NCBI GenBank assembly: GCA_963585895.1 | Contig: OY757913.1 | Coordinates: 109,367,732-109,431,731, forward strand | Length of the DNA: 64,000 nt | Origin: Sepioteuthis lessoniana | Lineage: Eukaryota > Mollusca > Cephalopoda > Myopsida > Loliginidae | Direction of reading: 5' to 3' | Shown here: positions 12,215-24,184 of the stretch, in pieces | How positions within the stretch are numbered: the stretch's first letter is position 1 | Layout of the letters: each line of letters starts with the position of its first letter | Position numbers and translations under genes: made by a program | The notes under the pieces: model-generated | Databases searched by the model: none | The model's input: the letters and a program-made list of their open reading frames with translations, nothing else | What the model was told of the DNA's origin: nothing

Positions 12215-12415
12215 TGAAGATAATGCAGAGGAAATAACTTGACATCTTCTATAAAAGAGTCATATCACATTTAACCACATAAATATTCATACGTCTTGGG
12301 TGCCCCATTCAATCGGCCTTGTGCCACATCGAAGCAAAGAGCTTCGTAAATTACAATATTCATACGTCTAAAATGGTGTGAATTGCACAGGATTTGGATT
12401 TGAAGTGTAAAAGAT

Positions 12416-12610
12416 TTTTGTTTGTTTTTTGTTTTCTTTTCTTTTGATTTGTTTTGTCTTTTTGTTGTTGTTTTTTTTTTGTTTTTGTTTTTGTTTTGTA
12501 TTGTTTTTAGTTTTTGTTCTTTTGTTTTTTTGTTGGTTTTTTTTTCGTTCGTTTGTGTTTTGCTGTTATTGCTGTTGTTGTTGTTTGTTTGTTTTTTCTT
12601 TTCTTTCTTG
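12416..12610. repeat. T-rich TTTTG/TTTC low-complexity tract
   Basis: Nearly 200 bases of T with G or C singles; ORFs of poly-Phe or poly-Lys/Asn across it are not genes. Similar tracts occur at 11265-11340 and 40090-40210. Confidence 0.85.
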
Positions 12611-12770
12611 TAATGGGCTTGACCCGAAGCCAATGAAACATTGTCATTAAAAACAAATGAACGCGGAACGACGTGACGAGTCAATGAGAATCCGTTTGCC
12701 ATTCCTGTACTCCTTTGTATCGACAGTTTATTCTTATTTATAAGTATGACCCCCACCTTTTCCTCCTCAA

Positions 12771-12870
12771 CTTTCAGTTAAATAGTATCACTGCTTTTTT
12801 TCTACTAGGATATATTTGGCATTAAATAACTCTTGAAGGTTGATATGACATTAAACAAAGAAACTAAACC
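12771..12870 (+). mobile_element. SINE-A 3' half
   Basis: AGTTAAATAGTATCACTGC, then TTTGGCATTAAATAACTC ... GGTTGATATGACATTAAAC. Head absent. Confidence 0.65.
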
Positions 12871-13453
12871 TTATTCATAAATCGGCTAGTCATTTGTTCA
12901 GCTACAGAAAAAAAAATGTCAGAACCCTGCCGAGGAAAACGTCCCACGTATAATATCACTAGCACTTAACACTTTTCACAATATCACGTAAACGACGTGA
13001 CTAAGTCTCGTTGCAGATTCCACACCTGCTCAAGTGGTCCGTGTTCAAATCATGATTTCGGATATCAAAGTTCGATAGGTACTCTTTGCTTGGAAAATTG
13101 GTGCAACACAATCTTTCCACTTTCTGTCTCCCTTATTTTATTTGCCTTTATACTCAACTAATTCCGTTGCGATTGTTACAATAACTGCAAGCTCTCAAAT
13201 TGTACCTCTGACTAGTGTTCGAACTCGACTAAAAGCCAGGATGTCTAAAGCAAACTGGTTCTCTTCGTCTGGAAAATTAATGCAATACAATCTTCCTGAT
13301 TCTGTTCAATATTCTTTTCTTTGTACCAGGCGTAGTAAATGTTCCTGAACCAACAATATTACTCACTCTGACGGAGAGGCTTAGAATTCGCCGACTGTAT
13401 AAGCTGCAATGGGTTACGACCACTCTTTAAAATATATATATAGAGAGAGAGAC

Positions 13454-13490
<37 letters not shown>

Positions 13491-13499
13491 CATTTATTT

Positions 13500-13640
13500 T
13501 ATCCGTAAGATCTGAAAAAGTCCTGTTAATTTTTTTTCGTGTTTTTTGATTTTATCAAAAATACATAACAGGATGGAAATAAATTTATAATCCTAATGTG
13601 ACCGGTTTGTGTTTTTTCTTAATGAAATTATAGCTCTGTA
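13500..13640 (+). repeat. Repeat H, copy 1 of 3
   Basis: GAAAAAGTCCTGTTAA ... AACAGGATGGAAATAAATTT ATAATCCTAATGTGACCGG. Shares this block with 25275-25392 (minus) and 61430-61545 (plus). Family unknown. Confidence 0.6.
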
Positions 13641-13742
13641 ATGTCTGTTACATTGAGCTCTTTACCAGGAAAATTTAAATGTTCACTTTTGAATAGTTTT
13701 CTTGTCCTGATGGAATTACTCCCAACTCCGGTTTAATTGGAC

Positions 13743-14138
<396 letters not shown>

Positions 14139-14924
14139 TATATATATGATTTGGTATTAGATAACCTACAAGGGTTGATATGCCATAAAATCTAACCATC
14201 CAAGTTAACGTATAGAATTGTACCTTTGTCGGGGAGTACTTATATGGGTGACCATGAAAGAATAGCAAGTACTGTAAGAACTTGAGGCCTGTGTGCCAGA
14301 CTAAGAAAAGTTTAGTAAAACACACCAGGAAGCTCTGAGTTCGTAAGTTAAAATTTAGTGCAGGTCTTCTTCCCACCAACTATATGAGTGAGGTGTACAC
14401 ATCTCCTCCCCACGATAGATAGAATGTTTGTAAATGAGATTAATTACCACCGTGCTTATCTCCCGCTGAAGTTAATGCCAGTATTCATTTTCGCATAGCC
14501 ACGGAGGCAACTGATGACTCAAAGACTTTTATTCGTGTGGGTTGGTACCGAAAAGGTATATGGTTTCTTTGGTTTGAATGAATTATTTTTTCATCCTTTA
14601 ATATCAAACATGATAACAAAATAGAGAATCGTGTAAATTTCGGCAAAAAATTGAGTGAATGAAATGAGCCCATTGTGCGCGAAAAGCGGCGCTATTAAAT
14701 GGCTTTTTTTAATAGCTGCCAGGCGCATGAAGATTAAGTACCCGCTGGATTCCCCCCACTCTCAATTAAGGTAGATAATATGACCTCTTAGCTCAGTGCT
14801 TTCTAATGGTATCTGTACTGTGCCCAAGATTTATAAGGGAGTGTCTACAAAAATTGTTTCACGGAATGGCCGCCGCCCACACCAGTGAAACTAGTGCCCC
14901 TAGTATTAGTCCGAAAATAAACGC

Positions 14925-15005
14925 AATAGTGCGACTGGAGTTCGAACTCGCTTACTACGATGTTATTCAGCAAGTTAACCACTACGGTGACCACTTATTT
15001 GCTTT
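14925..15005 (-). mobile_element. SINE-A-like head, minus strand
   Basis: GACTGGAGTTCGAACTCGC and GTTAACCACTACGGTGACC match the reverse complement of the SINE-A promoter region. The sequence to its left (14770-14925) is not recognised. Confidence 0.5.
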
Positions 15006-15039
15006 TTGACGAAATTTGTTTTTTTGTTTTTTTTTTGGC

Positions 15040-15405
15040 ATATCAACCATTTTTGGTTATTTAATGCCAAATTCTGTTTTTACATGTATATTGAATATAT
15101 AGTTTTAAAAACATTTTGTAGATACACAATGTTAAATGGTCAAGCAGTTCTATTTCAAACAATTCAATTTTGTATAAATCAACAATGTTAAATGGTTCCA
15201 AGTATTGCTATGTATCACTAACAATTCAATTAAACATCAGTCGTTTGTTTACACACTGTTAAATGATTAAAAAGTTCTATTTCAAACAATTCCATTTAGC
15301 ATAAGACATTTGTTTACACTTAGTCTAAATAGTCAAATAGTTCTATTAGACCCATAGATAGGAGCCTATCAGGTGCGACCACTCTGGACCAGAGTGAACC
15401 GGGAA
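15040..15405 (-). repeat. Composite repeat, minus strand
   Basis: Tail first (GGCATATCAACCATTTTTGG), several TGTTAAATGGTTCCAAG-type units, then head sequence CAGGTGCGACCACTCTGG. Confidence 0.7.
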
Positions 15406-15510
15406 GCAAGTTTTAGAGTAATTTTTAAAGAAAATGTGTGCCAAATGCTATAGAATTATTTATTTATTTTAGTTTAGTTTAGTTTAGTTATATATTTCTG
15501 CGTTTTTTCC

Positions 15511-15935
15511 AAGCAGCGATCGTGTCGATACTGCTATATGGATGTACTATGGAGAAAAAGCTTGACGGCAATTACACAAGAATGCTGCAAGCAATATTGA
15601 ACAAGTCCTGGGAGCAGCACCCAACAAAGCAGCAGCTGTACGGCCACCTACCACCCATCACGAAAACTATCCAAGTTAAACGAACCAGACATGCGGGACA
15701 CTGCTGGAGAAGTAAGGACGAACTCATAAGCAACATACTCTTGTGGACCCCTTTCACATGGACAAACAAAGACAGGACGACCAGCTAGAACCTATATACA
15801 ACAACTCTGTGCCGATACAGGATATAGCCCTGAAGACCTTCCGGGAGCAATGGACGATAGAGACGGGTGCGAGAGAGGGTCAAGGAGATCTGTGCTGGCG
15901 GCGCGACATCATTATGATGATGATGTATTTCTATT
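15511..15935 (+). mobile_element. RTE-like LINE 3' end (fragment)
   Basis: Begins at VSILLYGCT-like coding sequence and runs through the C-terminal RTRHAGHCWRSKDELIS region to an ATTATGATGATGATG tail. A frameshift separates two blocks of the reading frame. Confidence 0.8.
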
Positions 15936-16031
15936 TTTTCATTTTTTTTAAAGCTAAATTTAGAACTAGGATTAAATAGAGTTCTTATAGTTTTCATTTG
16001 ATCACAGTCAGTTCATACTGAAGTAGAAAAA

Positions 16032-16243
16032 TCCCTGTAGCATAGTGGCTAACGTCTTGAACTATGACATCGTAAAAAGTGAGTTCAAACTCCATTTACT
16101 TTTTGACTAATACTCTTTGAAAAGGTATGAACCACCGGCTATGGGTTAAATAATACCACTACTGTTCTTCTACAAGGATGGCTTTGATATTAAATAACCT
16201 ACAAAGGTTGATATGCCATTAAACAACTTAAACCAAACCAAGA
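16032..16243 (+). mobile_element. SINE-A, diverged copy
   Basis: tRNA-like head (GTAGCATAGTGGCTAACG, GAGTTCAAACTCC), body with TATGGGTTAAATAATACCAC and the hairpin tail TTTGATATTAAATAACC ... GGTTGATATGCC. Confidence 0.8.
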
Positions 16244-16244
16244 T

Positions 16245-17070
16245 GATTTTTGGCGAACATTTGGCATTGTAAATACAGATTGTAATGTTCATCTTTAAGT
16301 TTTTAGCTCAACGTAGAATAATTAATTTTTATTGTTGAGCAAAAACTTCTCAAGTGTAGATGTTTTCAAACAAAGCCAGAATTTTTTTAAATGATGCAAT
16401 GATGGAAAATCTCATACGGAAGGCCCAGTAAATATGGAATCTATGGAACACCAATCTACAACCTCCTGATCTACATTTAGTAACCGATATAGCCAATATT
16501 GTCCATAAAATTTTACTTGTCACTTTCTAAATTACAAAATTTTACACAAAAAATTAAGAAAAAAAAGATTGTCAATGATAAGAAATTAACGCAAGCAGAT
16601 ATAATAGGTATAATATGAAAAAAGGAAATAATTAAAAATCAGCTTGACATGTTTCGCTATCGGAATAGTGTCATCAGAATAAATTCATTATTTACAGAGC
16701 TGAACTCTGCTCGTAATAAGGGAAAGAAGCGTGCTAATTTTTATATATTCTTTCGGTTAGATGGTTTCTTTAGGTTTCTTTCTTTGACAGCATATCAACC
16801 CGAAATTTGATTTATTTGTTAAATTGTAATCACGATATTTTCAATGTTGCATTGGTTTTTTGGTTTTTTGTTGTTATTTTAAATTTAATTGGACTATTTT
16901 ATTTTAAATCATTTTACACAGATTTGTATTGTTTCAAGTATTCCTATCTAATACTAATAATTTATACACAATTATATGATTTAAAGTTACTATTCTCATT
17001 TATTAATAACATTTGTTTGAACAGTAATATAATTTCAAGTATTCCAATCTAACGCATATAATTTTCACAT
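16245..17070. other. Unannotated AT-rich stretch
   Basis: Only a possible element-end motif at 16640-16680 (TTTCGCTATCGG...GTCATCAGAAT). No coding signal. Confidence 0.4.
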
Positions 17071-17074
17071 CTCA

Positions 17075-17700
17075 GTTGGCTAGGGCTTTAGAATACGCTG
17101 ACTTCATCTCTGCAGAGGAGTAAGACCCCACTCCACAACGAGTGTCCTGTATATGAAACTAAACCATCTTCAGTCCTGGAGCTTTGGAGAATGTGGAGTA
17201 CCACTTCATTGCCATTACTCTCAGGTCCACTTTGACTTGGTGTGGTAGTACCAGTGTTAAGGTCCCATCTATGAGTCAAAAATAACCGTTTAACTGCGTG
17301 CAAACAAATGATTAATATTAAATTGAATCCTGGACGAGACTGATTGCATTTCACATAGCACTAATGCCCTTGGGAAAGGTATGAATTCAATTATTCTCCC
17401 TCCAGCTATGGGTAAATAGTAGGACAGACTAGGTTCTTCAGTCTTGATGAGGCAGCTGGTCTTGGAGAGGGAAAACTCTGAATTCAAACCTGTTAAACCC
17501 CGCTTAAAAATTGACCTTGCGTCATATCCTGCCCGAGCGGAGGGGTTGGTAAATATCATTAAATTGAATTATTAGTATCAAATAGCAATGTTTGAAACTA
17601 GTGAACAGTGAGCAAACAAATGAGCTCTGGCTCGTTTAAAAAATGTTACCTACAAAATATTCACGTAAAAATTATGTATGAACAGTATTTGTTCTAGTAT
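17075..17700 (+). repeat. Composite repeat interrupted by SINE-D
   Basis: Head GTTGGCTAGGGCTTTAGAAT ... GTGGTAGTACCAGTGTTAAG and internal units on both sides of the SINE-D at 17328-17557. Confidence 0.75.
17328..17557 (+). mobile_element. SINE-D, 5'-truncated, with target duplication
   Basis: Starts at TCCTGGACGAGACTG and ends GGGGTTGGTAAATATC. The perfect 11 bp direct repeat ATTAAATTGAA flanks it (17317-17327 and 17558-17568). It is nested in a composite repeat. Confidence 0.85.
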
Positions 17701-18127
17701 TGTATTTAATGCTTATTTTATCTCAAAAGATAAATAGAACCCCATGGTTGATGGCTTGGGAAAAGGCTTTCTTCTATAGACCGAAACAGTTTTATCTTCT
17801 CTAAATTAAAAAAAAATTAATGCTTGTTTTCTAAAAAGATAAATAGAATCCTATGATAGTCAGCTAGGGAATAGGCTTTCTTCTGTGGGACGAAGCAGCT
17901 TTATCTTCTTTAAATTAAAAATTTGATGAAATGAATCGTCGACCCAAAACAGTGAATGTAACGCTAAATCAATCAGAGTGCAGTCCACTGGACTAATCAT
18001 TGAGCCAAGTGTGACAAATTAGATTCTTTAAAATCAATGAGAACGAGTTGTATTTACACAACACTTGAAACTTCGAACTTTTTTTTGCCTTGTGGCATCT
18101 ATTCCGATTTATGTCTCATCCTATGAA

Positions 18128-18262
18128 AGGGGATTAGAATACGCTGACTGTATCCTCTACAGAGGAGTAAGATCTTCCTAAAAACAGTGTTCTGGGTATG
18201 ACACAAAGCTCCATCTGGTAGCTAGGTTCTAGTACTAAAGTTACTCCTTCATTGCCATTACG
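18128..18262 (+). repeat. Composite repeat head only
   Basis: GGATTAGAATACGCTGACTG through TTCATTGCCATTACG matches the first part of the composite family; it stops near the minus-strand SINE-A. Confidence 0.6.
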
Positions 18263-18284
18263 TAAAATCATATTCATAAAAAGG

Positions 18285-18510
18285 TTTTTTAATGGTATAT
18301 CAACCTTTGTCGGATATCTAAAGCAAAAAAATCCTTGTATAAAAATAGTAGTGGTACTATTTAACCCATACCTGGAGACATAAATAGGTTCAAACCTTTC
18401 CCGAGGTGTATTAGTCCTGAAGTAAACGTAACTGCGCGACTGGATATCGAACTCGCTTACAATGATGTCACAGTCTAATACGTTAGCCACAACACCACAA
18501 GGACTCCCCT
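18285..18510 (-). mobile_element. SINE-A, minus strand
   Basis: Reverse-complement tail (AATGGTATATCAACCTTTG) first, then the body, then GATATCGAACTCGCTTAC and the head at 18480-18510. The open frame across it is incidental. Confidence 0.75.
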
Positions 18511-18723
18511 ATATACAAAAAAGTATTTTTGTATTTTTTTTACCACATTATTTATTTTCTTGATGACAGAGAATGCATGGACATAGACAAAAAATAAACC
18601 CACAAATACAAACACATTGTTTTCAAATAATTTATTTTAAAAGAAAAAGAAAAGTATTCGTGATGCATAAAAAGGTAAGGATTTTTTTAAGTTAATTCAA
18701 TATTTTATACATATGCCGCCGCT

Positions 18724-18758
<35 letters not shown>

Positions 18759-19379
18759 CAAGTTTTGCTGCTAACAAAATTTTCACCAAGGCTCGAAACC
18801 TTACCATCAACAAAGAGCGCTCTTGCTGCACATTATGATGGGGTTTTTTTTTTGTCACATTGTGGGAGTGACAGATCAAAATTCAGTTTCCTCGTGCAAT
18901 CCTTAAAATGTATTCGCAACTTTCCGGCCAAATCAAATGAACCCATCAACGAAGTGTTAATCCGATGCTGTAAAATGTGGAGACAAAAAAAAAAAAAAAG
19001 GGAAAGAAAAGAAATACATGCAAAAAAATGAGCATGTCACCAACAAATCCTTCATTGAGTATGGTTTCGGCGCAGTGGTATCATTTCCATTAACCTAGAA
19101 CGCCTCATCAGTACCTTACGATATCATTAGACTTTATTTGAAGAAAAACACTACAAAAGTAAAAAAAAATTCTTAGTGTATGAAACAATATTTTTTTTAT
19201 TAATTCACTATTTATATTATTATATGTTCTGTTTTTTTGTTTAATCTTCTTTTTCGGTTATTAATTTGATATTGAAGTTTCATCTTCCTTTCTTTATTTT
19301 TTCTTTTCTTTTTTTTTTCTTTTTCTTTTTTTTTTTTTTTTTTTTTTTTGGTTTTGTTTTGTTCTGTTTTATTTTGTAG
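18510..19379. other. Unannotated stretch upstream of exon A
   Basis: Poly-A at 18726-18755 and poly-T at 19320-19350. The open frames at 18697-19031 look incidental. No exon pair seen. Confidence 0.4.
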
Positions 19380-19458
19380 ACCGATGCAACGCTTATTACT
19401 CCACTCCCTTCAGATGAAGTCCAGCCTGAGCCAGACACCACCATCGCTTCTTCTAAGG
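19380..19458 (+). CDS. Candidate short coding exon A of the main locus
   Basis: A long T-rich tract ending in TTTTGTAG precedes 79 open bases that end at a GTAGGA donor. Read from phase 0 it gives 26 codons (begins TDATLITPLPSDEVQPEPDT), acidic and Pro-rich, then one leftover base G (phase 1). The other two frames are less protein-like: one has a stop and one is Leu/Ser-rich. The leftover G is compatible with the exon at 49683 and with the giant exon at 32595, both of which need two bases to finish a codon. The surroundings are repeat and homopolymer DNA with no other coding signal. Family unknown. Support is splice sites, open frame and phase only, so a chance match is possible. Confidence 0.5.
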
Positions 19459-19749
19459 GTAGGATAATCAAATCACTGTCATCATTTTTTAAAACTACCT
19501 TGACCCTTTTTATTGACACCATCTACATCTTATAGAAAAGAAGAAATACGAAAAAAAAAACTGTTTCCAAACTAAAATTGTATTTTAACATCTTTTTCGC
19601 ATTTTGTTTTTAATGCTTATACTAACTTGATGTTTCAAACAAATCTCATAAAGTTGGCCTTGACTGTACGAGGATAAGAGTGCTGGAAAGTTCTTTGTCC
19701 GACCAAGAATGAAATGACTTTGAGCCATGAAGCGTATATGCTGTTCCAC

Positions 19750-19995
19750 TTGATGTAGAAATGGAATCAGCGATCCGAGCTCAAATCCTGGTCGAGGTCG
19801 ATTGCTTTTCACAAATGCCAATGGGAAATCTGTTCTCCCTCCAGCTACGAGTAAATAGTTGGACAATGTTCTTTAGCCTATGGTTAGGCAACAAGTCTAG
19901 GAGAAGGAAAACTCCGAATTCAAATTATATGTATTCCGTTTAAAAATTGACCTTGTGACATCTCTCATCCGTAACCAAAGGGATGGGTAAATGCA
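19750..19995 (+). mobile_element. SINE-D copy
   Basis: GAGCTCAAATCCTGGTCGAGG, body with GAGAAGGAAAACTCCGAATTC, end TTGACCTTGTGACATC ... GGGTAAATGC. It lies in the intron after exon A. Confidence 0.75.
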
Positions 19996-20372
19996 TACAT
20001 GTTATATCATTCATTCATTTATCCCCCCATTCAACAAATTTGGGGGGCACATCATTTCCAAACATTCTTCCAAAGAAATAAACGAGTTGAAACAAAAAAG
20101 TCACTCAATTCTTTTGTTATTCAATCAGATTCGCTTCGTAGGGCGCCAAGTTAATTCATTAATATATAAAGTAGATCATTTCGGGGTTTTTTGGGGGGGG
20201 TAATTTTTTTTGGTGGGGGTGCTTTTTTACTTTTAATCAATAATATGACACTCTTTCGATTAAATTCATAAAATTAATGGTGAAAGATTTTCCATGATAA
20301 TCAGTCAGTTCACTGAAAATGACGTTATAAATGAACATTGGAAAATTTCATTGCTGCGTGATTATACATAAG

Positions 20373-20374
<2 letters not shown>

Positions 20375-20429
<55 letters not shown>

Positions 20430-20976
20430 TCTCTTAATACCTGTCCGGTGGCAAATGCTGCTTGGTAGTGCCAGGGGTGGCAGTACCGCCTTGAGTTACC
20501 GAAACTGTGTTATCACCCCTGGATGGCGGCTGATGAGGACATGGTATCGCACGGTGCTTTCACACGTTGTATGATGAAAAAAAAAAAGATATATATATAT
20601 ATATATATATACATTACGAATAATTCTTTGAAAAATACAAATCTCTTAGTGGACCTATTCCTTTTTAAATATTTCCTCTTTTCTCTGTTTGGACCAACAA
20701 AAAGAGAAAATGATTTGCGCATATAATCATCCACGGACAGACGGTTTCGTTGTATCGGTGTGGCTAGACACGCAGGACGCTTGCTGGGATTGAAACCCGC
20801 CTAACGTTACGATAGACATGGCACGTAACCACTCAGCCATTACGGCGACATACGTCGGCTTAGAAATTATAACGGATATGTAGTGGCTTTCGCTTGTTTA
20901 CATTTTGTGTTATCGGATACCAGAGTGCTCTATTCGTTAGAAGAGCTTAGCATTACGCTGGTGGTAGCCGTTAATT

Positions 20977-21023
<47 letters not shown>

Positions 21024-21063
21024 ATATATTATATCATATCAAATATATATATATATATATTGT

Positions 21064-21121
<58 letters not shown>
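20375..21121. repeat. (TA)n arrays around SINE-E
   Basis: (TA)n at 20375-20426, 20590-20612, 20980-21020, 21042-21060 and 21069-21120. The sequence between is SINE-E or unrecognised. Confidence 0.9.
20740..20985 (-). mobile_element. SINE-E (Ser/Leu-tRNA-like head), minus strand
   Basis: On the minus strand, AATGGCTGAGTGGTTACG (A box) and GGCGGGTTTCAATCCCAGC (B box with one extra T) lie 50-60 bp apart, followed by a body shared with 59360-59640. Too long and altered to be a working tRNA. Confidence 0.7.
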
Positions 21122-21125
<4 letters not shown>

Positions 21126-21385
21126 GTGTTAAAATAGATGCAAACCATAAATATGATAATTCATATTGCATCAAGTCATCTCTCATCTGAGGCTTAAAAA
21201 GCAATCATATCACTTCAGAAAGGTGAAATCAGATGGCAAAGGCAGAAATTGATCGACTGTATCCTACAATGCATGTAAAAGACCAAAATTCTTGGGAGCG
21301 TCTTTAGAGGGATTTTTTCGGGCTCCTTCTGACAGAATCTCTAACTGCATCCACATTGTCAGAACATCTTGCTGTCAACTTCCTG

Positions 21386-21416
<31 letters not shown>

Positions 21417-21420
<4 letters not shown>

Positions 21421-21668
21421 CCTAATGAGTAGAGTTTTCGCCAATGGTCCAGGAGACTAGGGTTCCATCCCAGGTCGAGTCATACCAAAGACACAAAAAA
21501 TGGTACTTAATGCCGCCTTGCTTAACACTCAGTATTATAAGATATGGATCAATGGTAAAGTGGAGAAATCCAGGAAATCGTGTAGCGCCCTTCCCTACAC
21601 CTCAGTGTAGTAGCTATTGAAAAGGGAGCTTTCTGGTCACTCTAGACTAAGGTCGCCAACTTTACTTG
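21417..21668 (+). mobile_element. SINE-C copy 1 of a cluster of three
   Basis: Head GGCCTAATGAGTAGAG, body and end GTCGCCAACTTTACTTG, preceded and followed by TA runs. Confidence 0.85.
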
Positions 21669-21702
21669 TATATATATATACATATTATATATATTATATA
21701 TA

Positions 21703-21900
21703 TGATCCGGGAGACTGGAGTTCAATCTCAAGTCGAGTCATACCAAAGACTCAAAAATGGTACTTGATGCCACATTGCTTAACACTCAGTATTATAAAGT
21801 ACGGATCAATGCTAAAGTGAAGCAATCCAAGGAAAGGAGTAGCGCCGTCCCTTACACTTCGGTGTAGTAGCTGTTGAAAGGGGAGCCTTCGAGTCACCCT
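21703..21900 (+). mobile_element. SINE-C copy 2 of the cluster, truncated at both ends
   Basis: Starts inside the head at GATCCGGGAGACTGGAGTTC and stops at GGAGCCTTCGAGTCACCCT, where copy 3 begins without spacer. Confidence 0.8.
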
Positions 21901-22125
21901 TGGTCTAATGAGAAGAGTGTTCGCCAATGGTCCGGGAGACCAGGGTTCGATCCCAGGTCGAGTCATAACAAAGACTCAAAAAATGGTACTTGATGCCGCC
22001 TTGTTTAACACCCAGCATTATAAGGTGAGGATCAAGGGTAAAGTAGAGCAATCCTGGGAATGGAGTAGCGCCTTCCCCTACAACTCTGTGTAGTAGCTAT
22101 AGAAAAGGTCACCAACTTTACTTAC
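21901..22125 (+). mobile_element. SINE-C copy 3 of the cluster
   Basis: Begins TGGTCTAATGAGAAGAGTG, body intact, a short deletion before the end CACCAACTTTACTTACA, then TA-rich sequence. Confidence 0.8.
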
Positions 22126-22289
22126 ATATATATATCTATATTATATATATCATATCTATATTACATGCATATATATATGTATGTGTGTGTGTGTGTGTGT
22201 TTGTACGCGTATTTTGAAACCCGGTCCTACCACGAAAACAAATTGAACAACGCACTTGAACTAAATGTAACATTGTAGCATTTGTTAGA

Positions 22290-22505
22290 TTGTTGATTTC
22301 TTTAATGGCATATCAACTTTCGTGGGTTATTAATGCCAAAGCCGTCCCTGTAGAAGAACAGACAAAGTATTATTTACCCCATATCTAAGATAAGGGGTTT
22401 CATACATTTCTTAAGGTTATTAGTGCGAAAGTAGGAGTGAAATTTAAACTGGCATTTTGTGATATCCCAGCCTAGCACGTTAGCCACTACGAGATAGGGA
22501 CTCCT
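22290..22505 (-). mobile_element. SINE-A, minus strand
   Basis: The tail TTAATGGCATATCAACTTTC leads into the body and a decayed tRNA-like head ending near GTTAGCCACTACGAGATAGG. Confidence 0.75.
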
Positions 22506-22851
22506 TTTTGTTGGACTGTGCTATAGATACTGATGGAATTAACTTACATGGAGATGGTAAAAACTAGATATTAAGGTAAGTAATTTTCATTTCATTGTCA
22601 ATTTCGCCAAACTTTTATGTCTTATCTCATCATTGTTACGACTATTTCGTTTTTAATTGATTTTTTTTATTTTAAAATAAAAAAGATGTGAATATTTTTT
22701 AAAATCTTTTGAATCTAAAAAAGTTTTTTAATGAGATTTCAACTTTAGCTTTTAAAATGACCAATGACATTTGAAAGCACTTAGAGAGAACATTTCTATG
22801 CAAACTTGCAATTGGCACCAGTAATCTTGAGTAAAGATTAAAGATAATTAG

Positions 22852-22854
<3 letters not shown>

Positions 22855-22901
<47 letters not shown>
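22855..22901. repeat. (TA)n array
   Basis: Pure TA run of about 46 bp, followed by a short composite-repeat head piece (GGCTGTAGAATACGCC). Confidence 0.9.
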
Positions 22902-22903
<2 letters not shown>

Positions 22904-23058
22904 GGCTGTAGAATACGCCAATTGAATTTCGAATTATCAACTGAACTCCTAACCACCTAACATACAAAGGTTGATATGCCATTAAACAAAGAAACCAAAC
23001 GAAACCAAACCTAACATACAGACACACCGAGACTCGCGCAATGGCAAAACACTCGAAG

Positions 23059-23298
23059 TGGGGGTGTCCTCGTGGTGTAATGGTTAAAGCGATGGACTGC
23101 GGAATCGTTGTACGCGAGTTCGTACTCCAGTCGCGCTATTATGTTCACTTTCGGGCAAATACCCTTGGGAAAGTTATGAACCCCCTTATCCTCCCAGCTA
23201 TGGGTTAAATAGTACCACTACTGTTCTTCTAGGAGCATGGCTTTGGCATTAAATAACCTAAAAAGAATTGATATGCCATTAAACAAAGAAACCAAACC
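23059..23298 (+). mobile_element. SINE-A, complete copy
   Basis: Same head, body and hairpin tail as the 6.7 kb copy. The flanking 13 bp direct repeat AAAACACTCGAAG / AAAACACTCGGAG (23046-23058 and 23299-23311) has one mismatch. It landed immediately upstream of, or in the start of, a SINE-D copy. Confidence 0.9.
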
Positions 23299-23305
23299 AA
23301 AACAC

Positions 23306-23585
23306 TCGGAGCGTAATAGTTATCGCTGTAGGAAATGGAATTGGTTTTCCGAGTTCAAATTTTGGACGAGGCTGTTAGCGTTCACTTCGCACCAATGTCC
23401 ATGGGAAAAACATGAGTCGGTGTATTCTACTGATTAAACAACTACGGGTGAGAAAATAGAGCTGACAAAGTTGGGGTTTTTTTTGCTTTAGTAGGGAAAC
23501 TAGTATAGGAGACGGAAAACTTAAACCAGATGTGCCCCGCTTAAAAATTGGCCTTGTGTCACATCCTCTTCATGGTAGAGGAGTT
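23306..23585 (+). mobile_element. SINE-D copy next to SINE-A
   Basis: GAGCGTAATAGTTATCGCTG and GAGTTCAAATTTTGGACGAGG, body, end TTGGCCTTGTGTCACATCC. Confidence 0.75.
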
Positions 23586-23586
23586 G

Positions 23587-23930
23587 ATTTGATTTGGTTT
23601 GATGGCATATTAACCATTATAGGTTATTTGATGCCAAATCCTATTAATACGTATATATTAAATATATATGATTTGATTTGATTGGGTTTTATAGCATATC
23701 AACCATTGTAAGTCATTTAATGCCAAATCCTATTTATATATATATCAAATATATATGATTTGTTGATATAAGTAAACAAATTTAGATGGTTCGAAGTATT
23801 GCTATGTATCACTAACGATTCAATTAAACATCTGTCATTTGTTTACTCACAGTTAAATGATCAAACAGTTCTATTTCTAACAATTCAATTCAGCATAAGT
23901 TATTTATTTATTAGGGTCCCATCTATGGTT
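23587..23930 (-). repeat. Composite repeat with duplicated tail, minus strand
   Basis: Two tail copies in a row (GGCATATTAACCATTATAGG and GCATATCAACCATTGTAAGT), then internal units, ending at head sequence GGGTCCCATCTATGG. Confidence 0.65.
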
Positions 23931-24184
23931 AAAATAGATTTGTTTAGAAATTATTTGTATTCGATCGGACAATGAAAAAATAAACTTAAGAAACAACACA
24001 AAAAATATGAATAAGAACAAACCATGAACGCTATTCCCTAAACTCTTGATATAAAATAACCCTAGAGATGCTGACAAGCAGTTAAAATCAATCAATCATT
24101 AATCACTTGTAACCATATATAAAGGAAAACTCCAAAAAATGTTGGACTTGTGTCTCATCCTACCCGTACTAGGCATCACACGGC

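Noticed and set aside
12271-12756. 161-codon minus-strand frame rich in Lys, Asn and Thr
   Set aside because: It is the complement of a T-rich low-complexity tract and has no homologous character.
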